Positions 31,735-45,100 are shown, counted from the first letter of the stretch. The stretch: 64,000 bases of DNA from Symsagittifera roscoffensis (GCF_963678635.1 NC_087066.1:58050312-58114311), one strand, 5' to 3'. Translations and numbers: made by a program. The notes: generated by a model not told the origin, from the letters alone.

Positions 31735-33610
31735 AAGCCCGGCTGCAACAATTATAGTTAAGGCGTTCGCTTCTTATGAAACGAGACTGCTCGTATATGC
31801 GCGAAGCCCTGAATATTCCGACTACCTTTTAAGGTCTATGGAGCAGTAATAACATGAAAAAATCAAATGTAATAAAGAAAAAAGATTTTTTTATTTGAGG
31901 TATTTTATAAAATTCATCACCCCACAAACCATATGAAGCACAAAGTAATAGACTTCGCTCATAGTAAACAAATCAATTATGACAAATAAGCTTCTTTCAA
32001 CCAATATCGAACGTATTCTAAGACGGATTACTTCTCCGCTTACTCGTTAATAGCGCGAAACATATAGCGCGTTAATTGTCTGAAAGTGGCCAAAACGGCA
32101 ATTTTTAAACCCCCATAACTAAAAAATCACGGGTGAAATATCTTTTCAGTTTTAACCTCAGGACAAAAAAACTTTTTTAATGATATTAAAAAATTCCCTC
32201 ATAAATGGCTAGTTAAAAAGTCGGCACAAAACTGCTCGTTTCGGGGCAAAGCCCTGAATGATCCGTCTGCACTTTAAGATCTATGGAGTGGTACTAACAT
32301 GAAAAAATTAAAAGTTTTAAAATAAGATGATTTTTTTTAATTGAGATTTTTTGTAAAAATGATCACCCCACCCACCATGTAAAGTACAAAATCAAAGGTT
32401 TCGCTCCGAGTTGCTTAACCAATTTGGAATAACTTTTAATACGGGATAAATCTCCGCTTGCGCGTTAATGGAGCGAAATACATCGCGCGTTAATTTTCCA
32501 AAATTGGTGAAAGTGGCAATATTTAAACCCCCGTAATTTTACAAAAAATGATCACAGGTAAAAAAATCGTTTCAATGATAAACTCAGGACAAAAATACGT
32601 TTTAAATGATAAAAGAAATTTTTGTTAAAAACGGCTAGTTAAAAAGTCGAAATTTGTCTGAAGAAAAAACCATCCGAGCACGAATATTCCGTCACTTTTG
32701 TTTCAAAAATCGGAAGAAGACTGCTCGAAATAAGACGAAGCTCTAAATCTGATTGCAATTTATGTTCTATGGAGAGATAATTACATGAAAAAAAATAAAA
32801 TTCAAAAACTAAAATTTTTTAAAACAGTTTAAGTTTTTTTTTTGTGAAAACCATCCTTCACGCGCCATATGAAGTACAAAGTAATATTTTTTGCTCCTAG
32901 TTACATATCAATTAAGACAAACAAGCTTCCTTCAACCAATTTGAAAAGTCTTCTTAATTAACAAGTCGAAAACTGACTGAATAAAAAAACCACCCCAATC
33001 ATAAACACTCCTCTTTTTCTTCAAAAGTCGGAACAACAAGAATATTATCAGCCAAAACAAAGAACTAAAAAATTGAGTAAATTATGAAACGTTTTGAAGA
33101 AGTTAGAAGCAATCATTGTCATATTGAAAGTAAGATTGTATGTTTTGAGAACCCAGTGACCAACTTGATCTGAGTGAATAAATTTTTTTTTGGTCTTTTT
33201 TTCTTCAGGAAAAGTTTCGATTTTTCAACCAGCCATTTTTGCCCTAATTTTTTATATCATTCAAAGGATATTGTTGTCTTGAGCTCAAATTTGAAAGAAA
33301 TGTTTCACCTGTGATTATTTTTTGTAGAGTTTTTGCGCTATTGACGCGTAAGAGGATATTTATTTCGGCTTAGAAATCGTTTCAAATTGGACGAAGAAAG
33401 CTTACTTGGCATTAATGATTTGTTACTAGCAGCTAAATCTATCACTTTGTACTTTATAAGGCGTGTGGGGTGATGACTTTCACAAAAACTTTCAATTTGA
33501 AATTTTTTCCTTTTTACGTTTTTATGTTTAATTGTTTCGTGTTATTACTGCTCTATTGACTTTAAAACGAACAGTCAAGACTTCGCCCTGATACGAGCAG
33601 TCTTGTTGTT
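31735..33610. mobile_element. Foldback-like composite repeat: three direct units and one inverted unit
   Basis: Direct units start near 31785 (gagactgctcgt), 32230 (aaactgctcgtt) and 32710 (agactgctcgaaa), each followed by a tctatggag, taacatgaaaa, caccccac, acaaagtaat and aatagcgcg series at 440 to 490-bp spacing. From about 33610 back to 33200 the same series is present in reverse complement (cgagcagtcttgttg end). No ORF. Looks like a non-autonomous foldback element family. Confidence 0.7.
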
Positions 33611-34100
33611 TTCCACGCAGATTCAGAAACAACCAAAAATCATAGGAATGGCTCGAATGCTATATCAGGTTAAAACACTTCCAGTCGTAATTAGGCTGAA
33701 GTTCGATTTAGTCAAAATTTGAGCGCGTAAATCGAGCGAGTACGTGTTTAGCGTAATTTGGATAGAGAAAAGAGCGAGTCAAGGCTATAAGAAAACTTTT
33801 CTGTTGTGAAGCGAGCGAAAGAGCAAGTATGTGTTCAGTTGAGTGCAAAAAAATAAGTTTCACCGCAGAAAAATTGGTTACAAGTTTTCATAAATTTAAA
33901 ATAATAAACTTTTCTCTAATCAAAAGTTTTATCCGATTTTTGTTTGTTGTTTTGGTCAATTTTTATGAAATTCACTAATGTTCTGCGTTCATATAGGTCT
34001 CGCATCCCATCGAAAGTTTTTTTTGAAAGTTTTTTTGAATGTGGTTGTAACATTTTTAATTTTTTGGACAGCGACCGGCTATCTTTTCATTTCTCTTCAT
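33611..34100 (+). repeat. Family-A dispersed repeat, diverged
   Basis: Starts ttttccacgcagattcag, continues with a gctatatcaggttaaaacac block and ends near gcgaccggctatc, in the order seen in the other copies. Confidence 0.5.
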
Positions 34101-36115
34101 TTTTAAACAAAATTTAGAGTTTTTATGACTGACACGACAAGAAATTGATATAAACATTTTGTTCCAGACTAGTGTCTACATTAATATGCTCTTACTTGTT
34201 CAGGTTTTATGAAAAAATAAAAAATAAAAATTTTACAAAGGATTGTTAAAAGCTTTCAAACTTTTTGATCAATTGTGCTTTCATTTTTTTTCGCATGATT
34301 AAATTCTTTTTTCAATCATTATGGTCGAAAAATGTGCATTTTCTTCCAACCAGCCCCTGTATAGTCCAAACTGTTTTGACTCCATCAGAGATATTTCAAG
34401 GTTCAATGTGCTATCATATTAAAACTCTTTCGTTACATCCCTGATTTAGAAACAAGTGCCTGATTTGAAAAAAAGTTATGTCAGTGCCGGGAAAAAATGA
34501 TCTGATTTTTAAAAAGTTTTCTGACTGATTGAGAAAAAATTTACAATTGAGAGAACGAAAGGCTGTAATTTAACTCTATTACAATTTTTCCAAACTTTTT
34601 TTTGCTTTTCGTATTCTGCAGTTCTTAACCAAAATCAATCGCCGTATTTTGTCAATTTTGAATTAATTTGCCTTGATCAATGTTCTGTGTCTTGCTCGAC
34701 AACAAATTTACATCTTTTGTAAATTTATAATAAACAAAGCTTGGAAGCTCTCAGAACGATTAAAAAGAATTATGCTAAAAAAGAGGCCCTGGTAAAAATG
34801 TGTCTAATTATTTTCACTTTTTTTTTCAAATTTTTTTTAAATAAAAACTTTAATGATGAATATCTAACGGTATGCTTTTGAATTTTCTTCTCTTGGGAAA
34901 TGAAAAATTAAATGAATGGGGTTGTTTGGGACTGTCTTTGAGTTTAATATCAGACAAGTACACAAAAATAGGTGTTGCTTTCCATTGCTGCTTCGAAAAC
35001 AAATGTTCTTTAGTACGAATTCTTTCAAACTTTCTTGCTGTCGGAATTGATATAAAAATTGAAGCAATTTTTCTTTACAAAAAATTTATAGTAGTGGAAG
35101 AGTATTATCATTTCTTTGGAGTGACAAGAAATTACACAGAAAGCAAATTGGACCTTATTAAAAAACGGAAAGGGGACGATTTACATATTGCTAAAAGTAA
35201 CTTGCATTTTGGAAAATTTATTTGCATATTGCTAAAATTAAAGTTTCACAAACACTAAACGAGTAAATAATTTCATTGCATATCAAAAAATATAAGCTAA
35301 AAGTTTTATGAAGCGTTAATCTTATCATCGAACTTCCTAAGATCCAATTCTTTGTTGAAATTGTAAAAAGTATTTAGCCGTAAAGACGATTAATGGTTAA
35401 GCCTTTGCTTTTTCGAAATGTTTGAGAGTTCAATATTATGCGAAGGAACAAAAACTATTGGATTGTCACCTTAAGTTGAAAAATTAAGTGTCATAATTAG
35501 ATCATTACCTTTTTTATTTTTTAGTTTTCTGTACACATAACTTTGGATACAAGAAATTGAGGCCCAGACAAAAAACTAGAAATTCTGCGAGCATGGCAAA
35601 GAAACTAAAACAGTAAATCATATTTTTAACAGCGTCAATTCTAATGAAAATCAATCCAATTTGAAACCGGAACTTTATTACTTTCGTTTTCATATCTTTT
35701 TTTTAACAGTTGTCATTTTCATTACGAGGCCAGTTGTCATATTCATTACTGTGTATTTTGTGAATTGTAAGCGGATTCCGCAATAAGGACGCTCCCTTTG
35801 TTCTTCTTTTGTTCTTTCATTTTCTTTGATCGTTCCGACAAAATTTTAACATGTTTAAAGACTTGTCTCTGAAATTCAGGAGCATAGAGACACACAGTTT
35901 GGCCTATCGTAATGTTGTTTACATTTTCTTACACTGATAACAAGTATTGCATATCCTTTAGCCCTAAAACTGAAAAGAGAACTGAGTGTGACTAAGTGCA
36001 AAACTAATTTAAAAGTTTTATTTTTCGAAATATAACAGTTTGATTTTTGTTATTTCAAAATTTGTCCAAAGATACAATGGATACTTCTGGTAAACTTTCA
36101 AGGTGATTTCCCCGC
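34101..36115. other. Intergenic, no gene seen
   Basis: AT-rich. A 128-codon plus frame at 34872-35258 lacks recognisable domains, splice context or coding composition and overlaps a minus frame of like size. Confidence 0.4.
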
Positions 36116-36119
36116 AAGT

Positions 36120-36400
36120 CATAGTGTGACGTTCAGGTGAGTTGAGGTGAGTTGAGGTATTAATTTAGGTGGCTTAAGGTAGTTTTACCTTCATATCTAA
36201 GGTAAGTTATTCAGGTAATTTTTGTGGTGACTTGAGGTAAGATTTAAAGTAGTTCCCCCACAAACTTTAAGCTAGACTTGAAGTGAGTTAAGGTAGTAGT
36301 TGCGGTGGTTAAGGTGAGCACTTTTTGCCCTAACTGTTGAGATAATTTAAGGTACATTTTAGGGTGAATTTACCTCACCTTTTTTTAGAGGTGAGCGAAA
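36120..36400 (+). repeat. GGTGAG/GGTAAG-rich low-complexity stretch
   Basis: More than ten words of type aggtgagtt, ttgaggta or aggtaag in 280 bases, resembling repeated 5' splice sites. A degenerate ~12-bp minisatellite. Confidence 0.7.
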
Positions 36401-36429
36401 TATTCTGCGACAGATTTGACAAAAATGTC

Positions 36430-36850
36430 CCTGTTTTGACTGACTGGACCCAATGAGACACAGTTTTGGCTTAACTGAGAGAAGAGCAAAATTAATCAAC
36501 TGTGTTTGAGTCAAGGAAGCTCTGTTTTGCCAAAATGGTCCAAAGTGGCTATATTTTGAGCAATATGATCGAACAAAAATCTGCTCCAAAGTTTTTGATA
36601 TATAAAAAATTAGGCTTCAATCAAATTAGGCTGTTTCTGACTGCAGAAATTTATGTGACTTCTCAAGCAGCTATCTTTAGGGCTGTGTTTGGCTTAAGCA
36701 ACTTATATTTTGACTTTCTCGACTCAAAGTGGTTATATTTCGACGGACTCAACCCAGGCAAAATGTGTCCATTCATGTTTGATTTAATCAGGCTATGTTG
36801 CGACCAACTCAACCCAAAAAGCTTATTTCGACCAATTTTTTTCAGAGAAT
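36430..36850 (+). repeat. Degenerate ~33-bp CGACTCAACCCA minisatellite
   Basis: Units such as ggctatattt, cgacggactcaaccca and ggttatatttcgac recur with drift. Similar in style to the TCGAC minisatellite at 21150. Confidence 0.55.
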
Positions 36851-38190
36851 TTATCTATAATTGAGCAAACTTGAAGTTTTGTAAAATTTTAAATGTTTCT
36901 TTTTGTTCATTTTGATCTGGCATCAGTAGTTTTCTTTGAAAATGATACTTATTACGGGTTTGAATGTAAAAAGAAACATGCAGATGCACTGAAACTAATT
37001 TAAAAGTATTTGGGATCTAGGAAAAAATTTGGGGTGAGCAGCGTATTTAACTTTTTTTTAAATGAAAAATCACAAACTTCCGTTTCTAATCTATTAAAGC
37101 AGAATACTGAAATAATGGGAAAAAAGCAGAACTGGGAGTGAAGTACCGCACTAGCCGGATTTTGCAATATGTCTCACTGATGCTATTATACACTCTACCT
37201 GTATGGCCACGACTTGTCCTTAATGCTTGTTGCTAATTTAGAGCATTATGACCAAAAACAATTTAGTTTTTATTAGATAAAACAAATGTAATCTGTCAAG
37301 AAAAGACACTCGACAATTTTTAACGATTTTGTTACTATAACTTTGACGAAAATTTTTCTAACTAAATACAAAAAGTTCTTACAAAAGGTTCTGAGTGAAA
37401 AATGAATCATTATCACAATTAAAAAGTTTGCAAAATGCAGAATATCTTTGAAATACTTCCACAAATTCAGTGGGTTTCTTAATTGTGAAACTACATGGTT
37501 ATTGTGTTGTCAGACAAAACACAAATTTATATTGCGAGTCTGTAGTATGATAACTTTTATTCAGACAATTTTCATGAATAAGAAAAATGAGCGATGAGTT
37601 TTGGATACTTAATGCAAACATTTCAATAACACGCAGGTCAAATAAGACCGATTATTCGCGAGAGCCTTCGAAGGCTTACTATAAAACTAACGTTCGAAAG
37701 TTCGACAATTTGGTTGCATCACTAATAAGTTTATGTCAACCCAGGTAGTTTGTGTTAACCCCTCAAAACAAACTCTTTTCAAAAGACCCGGACTCGAAAC
37801 TCTATTTTTTGACACCGTGCGAAATTGAGGGGTCTAAACAGATCAAATTTGACATTTTTTTTCTTAAAATGTACTTTCTCGTACTTGCTATACTTGAAAA
37901 TGTCAAAAAAGTATACATGATAAATACACGATGTATATTTACGCCACCAAAACTGTTATAATATCCCGGTGGCGTACTAAGGCAACAAAAAAAAGATTCT
38001 GACCTTCTTGATCATTTCTAGAGAAGAATATTCGAACGACATAATTTAATCACAAAAAGCCTTTGGAGCAAATATGTGCAAATTTTATGCGCTTGCCGAT
38101 TTAAAAGAAATTAAGAATAAAATTTTGAAATTAATCGTTGAAATAGTATAGGTTATTTGCAGCATTGTCACATTATGAGAAGCACTGTTA
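36851..38190. other. Intergenic between two convergent genes, no gene seen
   Basis: AT-rich with only short chance frames. It is the 3' flank of the minus-strand Ig gene. Confidence 0.4.
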
Positions 38191-38216
38191 TTTATTTAGA
38201 AGTTTTTTGATTCAAG

Positions 38217-38222
38217 TTTATT
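38217..38222 (-). terminator. Poly(A) signal of the Ig gene
   Basis: AATAAA on the minus strand 66 bases after the stop at 38288. A second AATAAA lies at 38191-38196. Confidence 0.65.
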
Positions 38223-38287
38223 TTCGCCCTGCTGAATTATTATCTTAGTGTTAAAAACTTGAATCGTTCTTTGTTGTCAAGAAAGGT

Positions 38288-39186
38288 TCAGAGATTCATC
38301 CCGTAGTAGTTCTGGTTGTTTCCCATTTGCATTTGCATTGGTTGATTCTGATACTGCATTCCCATTGGTTGATTTTGATGTTGCATTCCCATTGGTTGGT
38401 TCTGAAGTTGCATTCCCATTGGTTGATTTTGGGCCTGCGTTCCCATTGGTTGATTTATAGGCTGCTGCATTCTCATTGGCTGATTCTGATACTGCATTCC
38501 CATTGGCTGATTCATAGGCTGCTGCATCCTCATTGGCTGATTTTGATTTTGCATTCCCATTGGTTGGTGTTGATTCTGCATTCCCATTGGCTGATTTTGA
38601 TTCTGCATTCCCATTGGTTGATTTTGATTCTGCATTCTCATTGGCTGATTTTGATTCTGCATTGCCATTGGCTGGTTTTGATTCTGCGCTCCCATTGGTT
38701 GATTTTGATTCTGCATACTCAATGGCTGATTCTGAATCTGCATTCCCATTGGTTGGCCCTGCTGTTGTAGTCCCATTGGTTCATTTTGTCCATAACTTGG
38801 CGTGGGTTGCTGTTTCGGGGGTGAGCCGTATGGGGGGTTGAGCCCTTGCTGCAAAGGTTTTTGTTGTTGCTGCGGTTGTGCTTGACTTGGATGCCCATAT
38901 TGGGTCGGCGCTTGTGACACGTAATTATTCTGCGGCACTGGCTGTTGGTTTTGGTAACCGGGCTGCTGGCCGAACCCCCCTTGTTGCGGGATCATTTGAG
39001 GCTGACTAATTTGCTGTTGCTGAGGGTATTGCTGTTGCATGGGTGTCTGGTTGTACTGTTGGTTATCAACATACTGGTTCTGGTCCCCGTAGCCTCCTGA
39101 CTGTCCTCCCATTTGAGGCTGGCCCATAGCAGTGTTGACAGGAGCGGCGTTGAATTGACCTGGAGGGTTGAACGGCTTGTTTTGCC
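38288..39186 (-). CDS. Ig gene terminal exon 12: Gln/Asn/Met repeat tail
   Basis: 299 codons to TAA/TGA-type stop at 38288. Pro/Gln/Tyr-rich first half, then about seventeen 9-residue units of type QPMGMQNQN. Low complexity, probably disordered and prone to self-association. Acceptor gttatccag. Confidence 0.88.
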
Positions 39187-42100
39187 CTGGATAACAAAAA
39201 CAAATCTATTTTTTTTATCAGTGATACATTTGCATGTCAACTTGAAGCCTCAAGTTTCGTTCATAAAATTTCCAGTCAAAAAGCTGCTCCTTTTTTATTC
39301 ACTTATCTCACATTGTATTTATCAATATATATTTTTCGGTTTCGCAACGTTTTCTTAAGAATCTTGCATTTTTTCTTGGCCATTTTGCTTACTTTGTCGG
39401 TATCTAAAGGAGCCTCTAATTCAATCTTCGCTTCAACTCAGTGCAATACAGTGCAATGCAATGCAATGCAATGCAATGTAATGCACTTCAATGCAATTGT
39501 ACCTGGAGGTGGTTGGACAGTGATGCGTGCCTGACTGATGTCGGAGCCGGCATTGTTGCCGATTCTACATTCGTACAGTCCCGAGTCACTCACTCTGGCC
39601 CCGGAGATGACCACCTTCCTCTTGTTGCCAGACCCATCTATCTTCACCCGGTTCGTGGGCTTCAGCTGCGTCGAGTTCTGAAAAAAAAATAAAGCAACTG
39701 GTTTAGAACGGAAGTTATATCAAAAAGAATAAATGATCATTCAATTAACAAAATTTCATTGAATTTAAAAAATTACTAAAAACAGGTAAAACATTTGTTT
39801 TCAGATATATAATTTGAATGAACTTTTGTTTGATTGATTTAAGAAAGATTCAAACTGTTTCAGTCTTACAAAAAAGTTTACTTGCCATAAAGAAGGATAT
39901 TTTGGGCGATGGGTTCCCGGCCACCTCCACGTCCAGAATCAGGAACTCCCCCACTTTCAAAGTCATATCTTTCAGACCCCGCACAAAGGAGGGTGTCATT
40001 GTAGCATTCGAACCATTCTTGCTCCCTGCTGCAAATAAAACTTCTCATAGCATGGTGAAGATACAAAACTGAATTATAATTGCTATACGAAAAGGCGTTC
40101 AATTAGCTACGTAGTACCACTGTTGACCATATTTACTATACACTCACGACCGAAAGAATAAACAAGTTCTTAATTTTTTCTTAGTATCTTTATATTTCTC
40201 TTTAGAACAAAAAATTTGTGTCAATTGCCATTCTAAGACCCTGTTCAATTTTGAAAACAAGCCTTGCTGTGGCTGTCCTGGATATCCTGGTGCCGATGAA
40301 TTAGGCGCAACAGGACCGGGTGTTGCCTGCTGGAACCCTGGTTGACCGGGGACCGCTGTCTGTGCGCTGGGGTGCATACCAGCATTCGGCGGAGTATGAT
40401 AAGGTCCAGATTGCTGAGGACCATTGGAGGCGTAACCCGGATGTTGATAATTCCCTTGGGGGTTCATCCCGGGATTATTGGGGGCAGCGGGTAGATTTTG
40501 CTGTAGGGGTTGTGACGGCAGACTGGCTTGGCTCTTAAACTGAACCGGAGCTGGTTCCGGAACTTGATGTTTATCAGGGTTACTTTGGTTAGTTTGGGGA
40601 GGCATGTATCCAGGGTAACCAGGTTGCGGACCTTGATATCCTTGTTGTGGGTTATTCTGGTAGTTTTGCTGATTACTAGGGTTATTTGGCTGGCTTCCAG
40701 GATAACCTTGTTGATTGCCCGGCATCCTAGTTTGATTACTTGGTAAGGATCTGTTTTGGGTTTGACTATTAGGCCCGTAGCTCGTTTGGTTTTTCGGCTG
40801 CTGTGATTGAGGTTGTTGACCATATTGGGGCTGCTTAGTATTTGAATTCGGTTGTGGTGGCTGGCTATAGTTTGCGTTCTGTGGCATGCCTGGTCCACCT
40901 TGTTGGTTATTTTGAGAAGGCATTGGCATGCTTGCAAAGTTTTGGTTCATTTGGTTGACAGGTTCATTAATAGTTCCATTTGCTTGAGGTTGTGAGTAAG
41001 TCGGGTCGTAATTTGGACCCGGAGCTTGGCTTGAAACTTGACCAGGAAATTGTTGTGGGCGTTGACTGGGCCTTTGACCAGGAACTTGACCGGGAATTTG
41101 ACCAGGAGCTTGTCCGGACATTTGACCAGGATTTCGACCGGGCATTTGACCAAGAGCTTGTCCGGGCATTTGACCAGGAGCTTGTCCGGGCATTTGTCTA
41201 GGAGCCTGACCGGGAACTTGACCAGGAGCCTGACCGGGAATTTGACCACGAGCCTGACCGGGCATTTGACCAGGAGCTTGACCGGGTATTTGACCAGGAG
41301 CTTGGCCGGAAGTTTCAAATGCTGCGGGGTTTTGAGGAGGCATTTTGGCCCCGGGCGGTGGCAGATGAGAAGCAAAGTTGGGCGCTTGTGGTGGTTTTGC
41401 GGGCTGAGCGGTGCCACCTCTACCTAAAAAAATCAATTTTGTATTATCTTTTTATTTTCAATTAGATTCAAAGAATTTATGGCGCTTTTTTGCTCTCCAA
41501 AGTTTTTGTTGAGGAATTTACTCAACAAAAACGAATTTATTGAGTTCTTCTACTCTCTATTGCAAAGTTTTTGTTGAGGAATTTGCATCCAATTTTTCTT
41601 AAATACAAACAAGATACATAATTTACAAAATAAATTCAAATCTTACGTTGAACAGTTAGCCTCGCGTGCAAAGACTCATCTCCAAACTTGTTCTTCAATG
41701 CACACATATATCTGCCCGAGAAACTGGTCGTTGCCTTTTTCACAGTCAGAGTCAAGATGCCATTTTGGGCCGTAACCTGGAATCCCGGGGTGTTCTGTCG
41801 GATTTCCATGTTTTCTTTGAACCATCGCGCACTCATGGGTTCACTGCCAGTCACCTGGCACTGAAACGACGATGAGTCACCCTCGAAGCAACTTAAGTCT
41901 GAGAAGGGTTGCAGGAACTGCGGCTTGGTTCCGTCAGGCACCGGAGGTCCAGCACTTGAAGACCGGTTCCCGCGAGATCCTTCGTGAGACAACCCTTGTT
42001 GCGGTACAACATTACCCGACTGGTCGAACTGACCCTGCTGGGGATCGAAACCCGGTTGTCCTTGTCCTTGAATTGGCATACCGGTGCTGGGGTCGATCGG

Positions 42101-45100
42101 GGTTATTTCGGCGTAGTCTGGCATCATCGATACCTGTTGGCCAGTGTTTGTCGGATCCAATTTTCGCACTTCGCGCATTCGTGAAGCGTACTCGGGTACT
42201 TCCTCTCGGTTTTTCACTGAAAAATGCTCAAATTGTTCTCGATAAACGAGAAGCATTAACTTTTTGTACAGAAGTGGGAAAACAGTGACGAAGTCAAACA
42301 GAATGAGACATTTTGATTAACATCGATCTCAAAGCAATAATTACAGGGACGGATTTAGGGGGGGGGGGGGGGGGCTTACGCCTTTTTTTCTTCTCTCAGG
42401 GACTTGACCCCCTGCCGACCCAAAGGATTTGACCTATCTCCCTTTGTACTATTTTGAGATATCCATTTTTGGTGACGGATCCTAAAATTTTTCTAAAGTT
42501 GCGTTTGGCGCCAATATATACTAATTTTGAGGGGGGAGCGCGCGCCGAAAAAACGCGATTTTTTGGTAAAATTTTCCCAAAAAGTGCCTAAAAACGCTTT
42601 TTTGGCCTGTTTTTTCAAAATTTTGCCTGCGGCGCAGAAATTTTGGCCAAAACAGGGTCTATGTAGTGCTTTAAAAACAAAGGTCGACAAAATTTTTTTT
42701 GAAAATCCGCCCCCCCCCCCCCCCTCAAGAAAATCCTAGATCCGCCCCTGAATAATCATGAAGTACAATTCGATTTGGTGACCTCTGGTATTGCTTGGAG
42801 CGATATTCACCAATAGGTACACCCTTTAAATTTTCATTTAAATCGTGGTTATAAAGTGATATACTAAAAATGTGTGCAAGAGATTTGAAAAAAGTGGAAT
42901 GGAAACCAAAATCGCATGAATAGCTGATAAGAGGACGTCAATAAAATTCCAAGGCATGTGACAGCAAAGCGGTGATGGATCATGAATTATTCCAATGGGA
43001 GAGGGTTCATTAAAGTTTTTCTGAAGTTTTTTCTTTTTTTTTTTAATGCTCAATGGCATTATTAAATACATATCCCAGAACAATCAAAACGTTTTAAGAA
43101 GTTTTCTTCTCCAGCCATTTCTGGCGCGTGATTGCCCTCAATTTTCCGTCAAGTTTTGCCAAAAAACTAGCTCATCAGAACTATTCCAACAGCCAATTAT
43201 GGTAGTCAAAACTAGTACCACAGGTCCAATTTTATTTGTACTATGAAGGGATCTAAACGAAGGGACTTGACTGTATTATGAAGAGTTCTACGGGAGCTCA
43301 TTGATGGGCGATGTAAGTTTGGCCCTCGGCATAAAATCGAGAGTCGCAACAAACTAGCCCATTGCTATTCAACGGGTCAGGGCTATCTAATCACGGTACT
43401 TTTTCAAGAAAACATTGCAATTTTTAAAAAAAAAAAATTATCTTAGATTTTGTTTCGTGAGAGATGATAGTGTTTGGGGGAAGAGGGATGTTTTATGTTA
43501 TTGATATGCCTGTTAATGAATTTAACTTTCTTAACTTATTTAGGCTATGAAGATTTTATTTTCTGATAATGTAAAATGGTTATTGAAGTTTCATGTAGCG
43601 CTTCTCTGGCACTTAGAAATTGCGAAATTCCAAAAAAATATGTATAAAAAGATCCAAAAAAATGAATTGTTTTTGTTCCGACCATTTGAAAAATGGGTAT
43701 GAACTTTGTTTTTGAATATCTTTCGAATCACGGTTAAAAGGCCTTTATTATGATATATCACTCAACCCAGTCCGATGATTATTTAAGGTAACTGATTTTG
43801 CATGAAAAAAAAAAAACTAAAACACGCACGAATACAAAGTTCATACCCATTTTCAATGGTCGGAGCAACAATGGTCGAAACCCAACTTCAACTGGAAGCT
43901 CCGGTACAGATTTTAGTGGTCAAAAATTTTAATATTTTGTTTTGATATCACGCTTTGAAAACTTTTAAAGCCTCTAACGACTTTTTTTCATCGCTTTCAA
44001 ATCATTCAAAATAACCTAACAGTTCATTGAACGTTCGGTTCCTGTAATGATAGCTTTATATCCCTTTTGTATTTTGTTCATAATTTTTAAAATTATAGTT
44101 TTTTTTTGCTACAACTACCTTCACAGTGTTGAGAAAAAAGCGGTTTGAAACTTTTGATTTTTGATTTCGAGCTAATTAGTAAGGTAGTTAGTAATTGCAA
44201 TAGTTTATTTAGGCTTAATTTGAGCTATGAAAACTTAGCTTACTCAAGTAAAATAGTTTTTGGAGTTTTTTAGCGCAGTTTTGGGAATCAAAATTTGAAA
44301 ATTCAAAAAATTTTCGTAAAAAAGTTTGAAAAAAAAAGTGAATTTTTTTTCAATTTTTTTTCTCGTTTTTCTAGGCAATATTCTTCAAAAAATGTTTTTC
44401 AATTGACCTATTTTAGTATGACTCTCAAATATGCTTAATTTCTTTTATTTCATTTAGATTTTTTTATCACAACATGCAGAAAAAAACGACACCATTTTGA
44501 AAAAACATTTTTGTATTTTGTAAGATTGTGGTCGGAACATTCTAAGCTACTTGCACAGTGAACGGCTATCCTTTTTTTTGCCTTTTGTTTTCCACGCAAA
44601 ATCAAGTGTGAAAAAGATTCAACGGTCTGGGTTGAGTGATTTATCATATTAAAGCACTTTCAGACATGATTTGAACCACATTTGAAAAAATCCAAAAGTT
44701 TTCCCAGACAACCGTTTTGAAAATTTTGGTTTTTCGTCTTAATTTGAACAAATAAAGCAAGCGAGCTGGCTTACAACAGCTGAATTATGCCTAATTGAAG
44801 ACCTTAAAAATTTTCATTTTAAGCAAAAACAAACTAGTTTTTGGAGTTTTTAGCTTCATTTTGGGAACCAAAAACTTCAAAAATTCAAAATTTTTCTTTA
44901 AAAATTTTGAATTTTTTTTTTCAATTTTTTTAAAAGTTTTTCTAGTCATTTTTCTACAAACATTTTTTGTCCAATCTCCCATATTAATATGACTGTCTTA
45001 TATGCATAAATTCGATTTTTACGTCAGGTCCTGTTATCACACCAAGCAGAAATAACTATACTAATTTGGAAAAAAAAACTTTCTAAACCATAGTTTTCTA

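Noticed and set aside
34872-35258. 128-codon plus ORF
   Set aside because: AT-rich hydrophobic composition, no domain, no splice or poly(A) context, and an overlapping minus frame of similar quality. Most likely chance.
38327-38841. Plus-strand ORFs of 147 and 102 codons across the Gln/Met repeat
   Set aside because: Antisense shadows of the 27-bp repeat, which is open in several frames. The minus frame joins Ig4 in phase.
39878-40102. Alternative 74-codon minus frame over exon 10
   Set aside because: It conflicts with the Ig fold that joins exon 11 in the other frame. Kept only as a possible truncated isoform in the findings.
40980-41427. Other long frames on both strands across the PGQ region
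   Set aside because: Repeats of 12/24 bp without stops are open in every frame. Only one continues correctly from Ig3 and toward Ig4.
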